Below are positions 14,225-19,569 of a stretch of DNA of 19,569 bases, piece by piece. This DNA comes from DASZMX01 sp035551475. GTDB lineage: Bacteria; Verrucomicrobiota; Verrucomicrobiia; Limisphaerales; Palsa-1400. The position numbers and the translations under genes are program-made. Below the pieces are notes generated by a model. That model had not been told where the DNA came from and did not search any database. It was given only the letters and a program-made list of their open reading frames with translations. Each line of letters opens with the position of its first letter. The stretch's first letter is position 1. The stretch lies in contig DASZMX010000111.1 in the NCBI GenBank assembly GCA_035551475.1, positions 1 through 19,569 of the forward strand, given 5' to 3'.

Positions 14225-16120
14225 TCACTTCGACAGCGCGCGCTGGTGGCGGCGCAACCGGGCGGCCAAGGCGCTGTCTCCAGATTTCTCCGCCAGTACA
14301 GCCGCGCGCTCCAGGGCAGCGGACGCTTCGTGGGTTTTTCCCTGGCGCTCCAGCACAATTGCCAGATTCATTTCGATCGCGGGCGTCTCGGGCTCGAGCG
14401 CGGCGGCGGCCCCATACGATTGCGCCGCCTCCTCCAGGCGGCCTTCCGCCAATTGCGCGTTGCCGAATTGAAAATGCGCCTCGCCGGATTGGGGGTTCGC
14501 CTGCAATGCCGCGGTAAAATGGGCGGCGGCGTCAGCAAACCGATGTTGGGCGGCGAGCGCGGCGCCGAGGCTGGTTTGCGCTTCCGCCAGATCCGGTTTC
14601 AGGCGGACGGCGGCGCCGTAATGCGCGATGGCGGCGTCGAGATTATCCTGGGCGTCGAAAATGCGGCCCAATCCGAATTCCGCGTAGGGATTTCGCGGCG
14701 CCATGGCAATGGCGTCGGACAGCGCGGCGGCGGCCTCATTGGTTTTTCCTTCATGCAACAAGGCGAGCCCGAGATTCACGGCGGCTTCATCAAACTTCGG
14801 CTCCGCCCGCAACGCCGCGCGAAAACATTCGACCGCCTCGGGCGCGCGATTCTGCGCGAGCAACGCTCGCCCCAAACTACACTGGGCGAAAGCATTTTCG
14901 GGCGTCACCGCAATGGCGTGCGCAAACAGAGTCGTGCTGTCGCGCCAGTAACTTAACTGATGCGACGCGGTCGCGAGGCAGCCGAGAAGCGCCACCGCCG
15001 CCGCCCACGACAGCGCCGCAGGATGTGCGCGGCCTCGCTCGGCGATCTCCCAAATAACGATGATGAAAATCCCGAGCGCGGGAAGATAGGTGTACCGATC
15101 CGCCATGGATTGCGCGCCGACCTGGATTAACCCAATGACCGGCAGCAACCCGACGAGAAACCAAAACCAGCCCACGAAAGCATAAGGCCGACGGCGGGCC
15201 CCGAGGCAGACCGCGATGGAAAATCCGATGACAATCACGGCGCCGAGCAGCGCCGATCCCCACGCGAGCTGACGCGGATAGGGATAATACGCGCTCAGGC
15301 GCACGGGCCAGAATATTTTTTCAATATAATTGACACAGGAATGAAGCGCGTTCGCGGCGCGGACCGGAAAGGGCAGGGCGGCCACGCTGGCGACGGCGCC
15401 GCCTTGCTTTTGCGCCCAAATGGTCACGGCGCTGGAGGCGGCGCTTAAGGCGAGCCACGGCGTTTTTTCCAGGATTAATTGTCGCCAGGGCCCCGCGCGT
15501 CGCAGCGGCCAAAAATCCAGCAGCAGCATGAGAATGGGCAGGGTCACGAGCATGGGCTTGGACATTAACGCGCAGATGAAGCCGAGTGTGACCAGCGCGT
15601 AACGGCGCCCGCCCGGCGCTTGCGCGTAAAACCAATAGGCCCAAAGCGTGGCGAGCCCGAAAAAGGCGCTGAGAACATCTTTGCGCTCCGCGACAAATGC
15701 CACCGATTCCACATGCAAGGGATGCCACGCGAAGAGCGCGGCGAGCAGGGCGCTCCGCCAAAGTTGCCCCGTCATCCGCCGCCACAGCCCAAACAGGAGC
15801 AGGGTGTTCAAGGTGTGCAGCAAAACGCTGCTGGCATGATGGCCGCCGGCGCGCAGGCCGTATATCTGACAGTCCAGCATGTGGGACAGCCAGGTCAGCG
15901 GATGCCAATTGCCGGCGTAATGGCTGGTAAAAGCCCATTCAACATTCGCGCCGCTCCAACCGTCCTGCAGGCGGACGTTGCTGGTGATGTATTGGGCGTC
16001 GTCGTAATTATTGAATTCAAAGCCCAACGCGGGCGCATACAGGGCTAGAGTTAGCAGGGCCAGCAGGGCGCCGACAACCGCCGGAAGACGCGCGGCGGGA
16101 GGGAGTTTCAAGGCGGCCAT
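14225..16120 (-). CDS. TMTC-like GT-C membrane protein with C-terminal TPRs
   Basis: A 631-residue protein in two parts. Residues about 10-400 are a polytopic membrane region with around ten hydrophobic segments, a first-loop acidic pair Asp40-Asp41 in NNYDDAQYI, and conserved WHPLTWLSHMLDCQIYG and HPLHVESVAFVAERKDVLS blocks. This is the pattern of GT-C glycosyltransferases of the PMT/TMTC type, which use polyprenyl-linked sugars and transfer to Ser/Thr outside the membrane. Residues about 405-631 are roughly six tetratricopeptide repeats (for example AVNLGLALLHEGKTNEAAAAL), which probably bind protein partners. It is convergent with the response regulator (5 bases between stops) and divergent from the pilin genes. 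The family match is fairly secure; enzymatic activity and acceptor are inference. Pilin glycosylation is one possibility. Confidence 0.85.
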   Translation of the reverse strand: MAALKLPPAARLPAVVGALLALLTLALYAPALGFEFNNYDDAQYITSNVRLQDGWSGANVEWAFTSHYAGNWHPLTWLSHMLDCQIYGLRAGGHHASSVLLHTLNTLLLFGLWRRMTGQLWRSALLAALFAWHPLHVESVAFVAERKDVLSAFFGLATLWAYWFYAQAPGGRRYALVTLGFICALMSKPMLVTLPILMLLLDFWPLRRAGPWRQLILEKTPWLALSAASSAVTIWAQKQGGAVASVAALPFPVRAANALHSCVNYIEKIFWPVRLSAYYPYPRQLAWGSALLGAVIVIGFSIAVCLGARRRPYAFVGWFWFLVGLLPVIGLIQVGAQSMADRYTYLPALGIFIIVIWEIAERGRAHPAALSWAAAVALLGCLATASHQLSYWRDSTTLFAHAIAVTPENAFAQCSLGRALLAQNRAPEAVECFRAALRAEPKFDEAAVNLGLALLHEGKTNEAAAALSDAIAMAPRNPYAEFGLGRIFDAQDNLDAAIAHYGAAVRLKPDLAEAQTSLGAALAAQHRFADAAAHFTAALQANPQSGEAHFQFGNAQLAEGRLEEAAQSYGAAAALEPETPAIEMNLAIVLERQGKTHEASAALERAAVLAEKSGDSALAARLRRHQRALSK

Positions 16121-16179
16121 GCGGTCAGAGAGTAGGCAGATTCAGGCCATCTCCCAATAGGAAAAACCAAATATCGATG

Positions 16180-16207
16180 TTGACATTGGCATATGGTTTG
16201 CTATACG
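16180..16207 (+). promoter_or_regulatory. Pilin 1 promoter with sigma-54 and sigma-70 features
   Basis: Sigma-54 reading: TGGCA (16187-16191) and TTGCT (16198-16202), with GG and GC exactly 10 bases apart as required for -24/-12 elements. Overlapping sigma-70 reading: a perfect TTGACA (16180-16185), a 16-base spacer and TATACG (16202-16207), preceded by an extended -10 TG. Either would start transcription near 16213, giving a leader of about 100 bases. A homologous promoter precedes pilin 2. Confidence 0.55.
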
Positions 16208-16313
16208 TGAGGATGCGGACTGCGAAATGCAATACGTGAACGATTGTCTTAATATTAAATGGAAAGCGTTTCGTGGTGTTCACTCCGCACACAGAAAAAC
16301 AGCATAAAACACT

Positions 16314-16724
16314 ATGAAAAACAATAAACGCAAAGCAGGTTTCACCCTCGTCGAAATCATGATCGTCGTCGCGATCATCGGCCTCCTGGCCGCCATCGCC
16401 ATCCCGAACTTCGTGCGCGCCCGCGCCACCTCGCAGCAAAATGCCTGCATCAACAATCTGCGCCTGATCGACGCGGCCAAGCAGCAGTGGGCCCTGGAAA
16501 AAGGCCAGCCTCCGACGGCCACCCCGACGGCGGACGCGAATGCCAACACCGGTCTCCAGCCCTACCTGGGCCGCGGCACGGGCGGCGAATTGCCGACCTG
16601 CCCCTTGGACACCACCAAAGTGTTCGCCACCAGCTACACCATGGGCAATGTCAGCACCCCGCCGATCTGCAACATCAACGGCACCGGTCAAGTGGACAAC
16701 AACGCCAAGCACGTTCTGCCCTGA
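16314..16724 (+). CDS. Type IV pilin-like / GspG-like protein, copy 1
   Basis: A 136-residue prepilin. The positively charged leader ends in KRKAG and is cut before Phe10 by prepilin peptidase, with N-methylation. The mature N terminus FTLVEIMIVVAIIGLLAAIA carries the conserved Glu5 and forms the hydrophobic assembly helix. The short globular part continues from RAR.TSQQNACINNLRLIDAAKQQWALEKGQ and contains three cysteines (in NACIN, PTCPL and PPICN). The short C-terminal domain resembles type II secretion major pseudopilin GspG and the small pilins abundant in Verrucomicrobiota and related phyla, so both pilus and pseudopilus roles are possible. No pilus assembly gene is nearby. No Shine-Dalgarno precedes the ATG. 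It has its own promoter and terminator and is therefore monocistronic. Confidence 0.93.
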   Translation: MKNNKRKAGFTLVEIMIVVAIIGLLAAIAIPNFVRARATSQQNACINNLRLIDAAKQQWALEKGQPPTATPTADANANTGLQPYLGRGTGGELPTCPLDTTKVFATSYTMGNVSTPPICNINGTGQVDNNAKHVLP

Positions 16725-16767
16725 TCTTAGGTAAAATTTGCACTGCCCGCGAGGGTTGTGCCTAGCC

Positions 16768-16803
16768 CAGGCCCGGAGTTTTACTCCGGGCCTGTTGTGT
16801 TTT
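16768..16803 (+). terminator. Intrinsic terminator after pilin 1
   Basis: A perfect 11-bp GC-rich stem (CAGGCCCGGAG at 16768-16778 and its complement at 16784-16794) with loop TTTTA, followed by a T-rich tail (TTGTGTTTT, 16795-16803). It lies 43 bases after the pilin 1 stop. Confidence 0.9.
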
Positions 16804-16822
16804 CCCTTACAACGGTATTATG

Positions 16823-16850
16823 TTTACACTGGCATGCGAAGTGCTAACTT
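16823..16850 (+). promoter_or_regulatory. Pilin 2 promoter, homologous to pilin 1 promoter
   Basis: Sigma-54 reading: TGGCA (16830-16834) and GTGCT (16841-16845), again with GG and GC 10 bases apart. Overlapping sigma-70 reading: TTTACA (16823-16828), a 16-base spacer and TAACTT (16845-16850), a weaker -10 than in pilin 1. The -24 element lies 124 bases before the ATG, against 127 in pilin 1. Because the two promoters are duplicates, their similarity is not independent evidence for either sigma factor. Confidence 0.5.
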
Positions 16851-16884
16851 CGGGATTGCGGTGGCCAAAGCGCATATATGAATC

Positions 16885-16903
16885 AATTAAGTTTTACTTA
16901 ATT
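16885..16903 (+). repeat. AT-rich hairpin in pilin 2 leader
   Basis: AATTAAG (16885-16891), loop TTTTA and CTTAATT (16897-16903) form a perfect 7-bp stem within the predicted 5' leader. The pilin 1 leader has a related AT palindrome (TTAATATTAA) at the corresponding place. It may affect mRNA stability or ribosome access, or bind a regulator. Confidence 0.4.
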
Positions 16904-16953
16904 AACCTGCGCCTGGCTGGTTCACACCGTGTGTTAAAAAATTGCTGAATTAT

Positions 16954-17367
16954 ATGAAGACCATTGCCAAACGCAAAGCTGGGTTCACGCTCGTTGAGAT
17001 CATGATTGTGGTTGCGATCATCGGCCTCCTGGCTGCGATCGCGATTCCGAACTTCGTGCGCGCGCGTTCCACCTCGCAGCAAAATGCCTGCATCAACAAT
17101 CTGCGCCTCATCGACGCCGCCAAACAGCAGTGGGCGCTCGAGAAGGGCCAGCCGCCGACGGCCACCCCGACCGCCGACGCCAATGCCAACACCGGCTTGC
17201 AGCCCTATCTGGGACGCGGCACCGGTGGAGCCTTGCCGACGTGTCCCTTGGACACGACCAAGGTGTTTAGCACGAGTTACACCATGGGCAACGTCAGCAC
17301 CCCGCCGGTTTGCAACATCAACGGCACGGGTCAGGTGGACAACAACGCCACCCACGTCCTGCCTTAA
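16954..17367 (+). CDS. Type IV pilin-like / GspG-like protein, copy 2
   Basis: A 137-residue prepilin, nearly identical to copy 1 after the leader peptide. Over about 131 aligned residues only five differ (Ala/Ser, Glu/Ala, Ala/Ser, Ile/Val, Lys/Thr). The prepilin peptidase site (KAG before Phe), mature Glu5 and all three cysteines are retained. By hand count about 44 codons differ synonymously, so the proteins have been held constant while the DNA diverged. The start is the ATG at 16954; a TTG at 16942 would give a longer leader without benefit. No Shine-Dalgarno is present and the leader is AT-rich. The gene is flanked by its own promoter and a strong terminator. The two products probably co-assemble or replace each other under different conditions. 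Confidence 0.93.
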   Translation: MKTIAKRKAGFTLVEIMIVVAIIGLLAAIAIPNFVRARSTSQQNACINNLRLIDAAKQQWALEKGQPPTATPTADANANTGLQPYLGRGTGGALPTCPLDTTKVFSTSYTMGNVSTPPVCNINGTGQVDNNATHVLP

Positions 17368-17388
17368 TTCGAAACGCTTGTCTTTCAT

Positions 17389-17417
17389 AAGGCCCGGGCT
17401 TTGCCCGGGCCTTTTTT
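17389..17417 (+). terminator. Intrinsic terminator after pilin 2
   Basis: A perfect 9-bp stem, GGCCCGGGC (17391-17399) and GCCCGGGCC (17403-17411), with loop TTT, flanked by AA/TT that can extend the stem and followed by six T residues (17412-17417). It is a textbook rho-independent terminator, 21 bases after the stop. Confidence 0.95.
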
Positions 17418-17482
17418 GCTTTCGCCCGGAAAACCTCTTGCCCAGCCGCCTTGCCCCTTGTTACTGTGACGGAACTTCGGTG

Positions 17483-17569
17483 GCCGATGTGGCGGAATTG
17501 GCAGACGCGCTGGACTCAAAATCCAGTACTCGCGAGAGTGTGTGGGTTCGACCCCCTCCGTCGGCACCA
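17483..17569 (+). tRNA. tRNA-Leu (anticodon CAA)
   Basis: An 87-base class II tRNA with encoded CCA. The acceptor stem is GCCGATG (17483-17489) with CGTCGGC (17559-17565), including one G-U pair. The discriminator is A17566. The anticodon stem CTGGA/TCCAG holds the loop CTCAAAA, with anticodon CAA at 17517-17519, which reads UUG codons. The long variable arm is ACTC-GCGA-GAGT (17528-17539), as expected for leucine. The T loop TTCGACC is normal, but the T stem GTGGG/CCCTC has a U-U mismatch at positions 50-64. The upstream 60 bases hold only a poor promoter candidate (TTGCCC at 17438, 18-base spacer, TACTGT at 17462). Confidence 0.95.
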
Positions 17570-17590
17570 TTGAGGGGTTTCCCATTTTGC

Positions 17591-17642
17591 CCGCAAATCG
17601 TGACAGGGCGCTGTCAAATTAATAGACAGATTTGCGGCTTTT
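17591..17642 (+). terminator. Nested inverted repeat, possible tRNA-Leu terminator
   Basis: The outer arms CCGCAAATC (17591-17599) and GATTTGCGG (17629-17637) pair perfectly over 9 bp and are followed by CTTTT. Inside, TGACAG (17601-17606) pairs with CTGTCA (17611-17616) across a GGCG loop. The same CTGTC can instead pair with GACAG at 17625-17629, which competes with the outer stem. It lies 21 bases after the tRNA. A terminator is the simplest reading. The mutually exclusive folds could also be regulatory for lepA downstream. Confidence 0.5.
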
Positions 17643-17661
17643 CACCGATCCCCAGACGAGG

Positions 17662-17689
17662 CGCGGAAAAATATTTTCCATTTTTCGCG
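17662..17689 (+). repeat. Imperfect inverted repeat upstream of lepA
   Basis: CGCGGAAAAAT (17662-17672) and ATTTTTCGCG (17680-17689) pair over 10 bp with one bulged G. A shorter alternative pairs GGAAAA (17665-17670) with TTTTCC (17674-17679). It is an AT-rich island within a GC-rich 211-base tRNA-lepA gap and may be an operator or leader hairpin. I see no convincing -35/-10 pair for lepA in this gap. Confidence 0.3.
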
Positions 17690-17780
17690 GGACAGGGAGG
17701 CGCAAGAATCAGGCGGCCGCAGGGGGAGGGGACGGCGAACGCGGAGCGGTTTCGAGTTATTTTGTCGGAAGTAAGAGAAC

Positions 17781-19569
17781 ATGGACGCAGCACATATTAG
17801 AAATTTCAGCATTATCGCCCACATCGATCATGGAAAGACGACGTTGTCGGATCGATTGCTTCATCGCACCGGCACGATTGCCACCCGGGACATGGAGGCG
17901 CAGCTCTTGGATTCCATGGACTTGGAGCGTGAACGCGGGATCACGATCAAGGCGCACCCGGTCACGATGATGTATAAGGCGCGGAATGGCGAAACCTACG
18001 AGTTGAACCTGATTGACACGCCGGGACATGTCGATTTTTCGTATGAAGTCTCGCGCAGCCTCAGCGCGTGCGAAGGCGCCGTCCTGATAATCGACGCCGC
18101 CCAAGGCGTCGAGGCGCAGACCGTCGCGAACGTGCATCTGGCGATGAAAAAGAATCTGCTGATCATTCCGGTGATCAACAAGATCGACCTGCCGCATGCC
18201 AACCCGGACATGGCCAAACGGCAGATGGAAGACATCCTGGCGTTGCCCGCGGAAACAGCCATTCTCGCCAGCGCCAAAGAAGGCATTGGCATTGAGGATA
18301 TTCTCGAAGCCATTGTGCAGCGCGTGCCGCCGCCGCAACCGACGTGCGCGCCGTCGGTCCAAGCTTTGGGGTTTGACTCCTATTTTGACACCTATAAAGG
18401 CGTAGTAACGCATGTCCGGGTGTTCAACGGCGAACTCAAAGCCGGCCAGCACGTCATGCTGTTGCATTCAGGCAAGTTGGTGGAGGTGAAGGAAGTGGGC
18501 AGCTTCAATCCGAAACCCTACATCCGCGAGAAGCTAGAAGTGGGCGAGACCGGCTACATGACCGCCAACATTAAGAGCCCCAAAGACGTCAAGATGGGCG
18601 ACACCATCACCGACGCGAAAAACCCGTCGCCCGTCCTGCCCGGCTTCCAGGAAATCCATCCCATGGTGTTCAGCGGGATCTATCCCATTAACACGGCCGA
18701 TTATGAGCACCTTAAAGCCAACCTCGGCAAACTTCAGTTGAACGATTCGGCTTTCGTCTATCAGCCTGAAAGTTCGGTGGCCCTTGGTTTCGGATTTCGC
18801 TGCGGGTTCCTCGGTTTGCTGCACCTCGAGATCGTCCAGGAACGGCTGCGCCGGGAATACAACATGGACATCATCGCCACGTACCCGAGCGTGGTGTATC
18901 GCGTCGTTTTGTCCGACAAGACTGTCAAAGAAATTGACAATCCGGCCTTCATGCCCGAGGTCAACTATATCGAGAGAATTGATGAGCCGATGGTTTTCGC
19001 GTTTGTGATTTGCCCGAATGAATACATCGGCGACCTGATGGCGCTGGTGGCGGAGAAGCGCGGCGTGGTGGACCACACCGAGACCCTCGACACCCGCCGC
19101 GTTATGCTGACCTGCACCATCCCGCTCGGCGAAATTCTGATTGACTTCCATGACCGCATCAAGAGCATCACGCGCGGGTTTGGCTCGATGGATTATGAGC
19201 ATGCCGGTTACCAGGAATCCGACATGGTCAAGCTCGATATGCTGGTCAACGCCGAGTCTGTGGACGCTTTTTCCTGCATTGTGCATCGCTCCAAGGCGGA
19301 ATCGCGCGGACGCATCCTGGCGGCCAAGCTGAAGGAGGTCATTCCCAAGCAGCAATACCAGGTGGCCATCCAGGCGGCCATCGGCGGCAAAATCATCGCG
19401 CGTGAATCGGTCAGCGCCATGCGCAAGGACGTCACCGCCAAATGTTATGGCGGCGATATTTCGCGCAAACGCAAACTTCTGGAAAAGCAAAAGGAAGGCA
19501 AGAAACGCATGAAATCTTTCGGCAGCGTCAATATCCCGCAGGAAGCATTTATTGAAGTGCTGAAAGCTT
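17781..19569 (+). CDS. lepA: Elongation factor 4 (LepA), 3' end cut by window
   Basis: An open frame of 596 codons running off the window end. LepA is usually about 600 residues, so only a few codons are missing; the last visible stretch, IPQEAFIEVLKA, is the usual LepA C terminus. LepA is a ribosomal translocase-like GTPase that can move tRNAs backward and is linked to initiation/elongation under stress. GTPase motifs are AHIDHGKTTLSD (G1), RERGITI (G2), DTPGHVDF (G3), NKIDLP (G4) and SAKEG (G5). The EF-G-like domains follow, then the LepA-specific C-terminal domain with RGFGSMDYEH and the basic GGDISRKRKLLEKQKEGKKRMK. The ATG at 17781 begins MDAAHIRNFSIIAHIDHG, the normal LepA start. A weak purine-rich GGAAGTAAGAGA precedes it. 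Confidence 0.97.
   Translation, partial: MDAAHIRNFSIIAHIDHGKTTLSDRLLHRTGTIATRDMEAQLLDSMDLERERGITIKAHPVTMMYKARNGETYELNLIDTPGHVDFSYEVSRSLSACEGAVLIIDAAQGVEAQTVANVHLAMKKNLLIIPVINKIDLPHANPDMAKRQMEDILALPAETAILASAKEGIGIEDILEAIVQRVPPPQPTCAPSVQALGFDSYFDTYKGVVTHVRVFNGELKAGQHVMLLHSGKLVEVKEVGSFNPKPYIREKLEVGETGYMTANIKSPKDVKMGDTITDAKNPSPVLPGFQEIHPMVFSGIYPINTADYEHLKANLGKLQLNDSAFVYQPESSVALGFGFRCGFLGLLHLEIVQERLRREYNMDIIATYPSVVYRVVLSDKTVKEIDNPAFMPEVNYIERIDEPMVFAFVICPNEYIGDLMALVAEKRGVVDHTETLDTRRVMLTCTIPLGEILIDFHDRIKSITRGFGSMDYEHAGYQESDMVKLDMLVNAESVDAFSCIVHRSKAESRGRILAAKLKEVIPKQQYQVAIQAAIGGKIIARESVSAMRKDVTAKCYGGDISRKRKLLEKQKEGKKRMKSFGSVNIPQEAFIEVLKA

Larger units (their letters stand above)
16180..17367 (+). repeat. 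Tandem duplication: promoter, leader and pilin gene
   Basis: Unit 1 runs about 16180-16724 and unit 2 about 16823-17367, a constant offset of about 643 bases. Homology starts in the promoter (shared TGTT-ACA-TGGCAT and TGCTA, then GGAT and GCGG), is patchy through the leader (shared CTTAAT, GTTCAC and A-tract), and is strong in the coding part. The two terminators are different sequences. The protein products are about 96 percent identical, while DNA differs at many third positions, so the duplication is old or under strong protein-level constraint. Confidence 0.8.

Noticed and set aside
14211..14226. GAGGC-CTGATC-GCCTC hairpin between convergent genes as a bidirectional terminator
   Set aside because: The stem is only 5 bp, overlaps both stop regions, and has no T-run on either strand.
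17438..17467. Promoter for tRNA-Leu (TTGCCC, 18-base spacer, TACTGT)
   Set aside because: Both boxes are poor matches (4 of 6 and 3 of 6). It is placed about right, but too weak to list as a feature.

Overview
The window is about 19.6 kb of GC-rich bacterial chromosome. It contains no insertion sequence, prophage, CRISPR array or plasmid marker. The most likely source is a member of the Verrucomicrobiota (Pedosphaera/Limisphaerales-like). This is an inference from gene style: two very short pilins of the 'AKQQWALEKGQ' type, a twin-arginine-exported Gfo/Idh/MocA protein, a TMTC-like membrane glycosyltransferase with C-terminal TPRs, and starts that mostly lack Shine-Dalgarno sequences. No rRNA is present to confirm it.

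Region 1 (1-3911). A minus-strand signalling pair: a large CheB-CheR-PAS-PAS-histidine kinase hybrid, and 12 bases after it the first 19 codons of a receiver-domain response regulator that leaves the window. The kinase and metH are divergent. The space between them holds a good sigma-70-type promoter for the kinase, hairpins, and a cluster of ATATC/GATAT half-sites that could be a metH operator.

Region 2 (3912-11271). A complete cobalamin-dependent methionine synthase (metH), followed by an apparent export/periplasm gene set: a Tat-exported Gfo/Idh/MocA protein whose conserved EKP lysine is alanine, a YceI-like secreted protein overlapping it by 4 bases, and two tandem paralogous secreted proteins of a family I do not recognise.

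Region 3 (11328-14219). A tightly coupled four-gene run: ispF (MEP isoprenoid pathway), a 91-residue unknown protein, a class-I glutamine-amidotransferase-like (PuuD-type) hydrolase, and an NtrC-family sigma-54-dependent response regulator. Each gene overlaps the next by 4-8 bases. The promoter before ispF lies so close to the ATG that the mRNA may be almost leaderless.

Region 4 (14225-17417). A minus-strand multi-membrane GT-C-like protein with TPRs, then two tandem type IV pilin-like genes that diverge from it. The pilins are nearly identical in protein but differ at many synonymous sites. Each has its own homologous promoter, with a sigma-54 -24/-12 pattern overlapping a sigma-70-like pattern, its own leader of about 100 bases, and its own strong intrinsic terminator. 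The nearby NtrC-type activator is an attractive but unproven regulator.

Region 5 (17418-19569). A tRNA-Leu(CAA) with encoded CCA, a complex inverted repeat that may be its terminator, and lepA (elongation factor 4), cut by the window edge only a few codons before its expected end.
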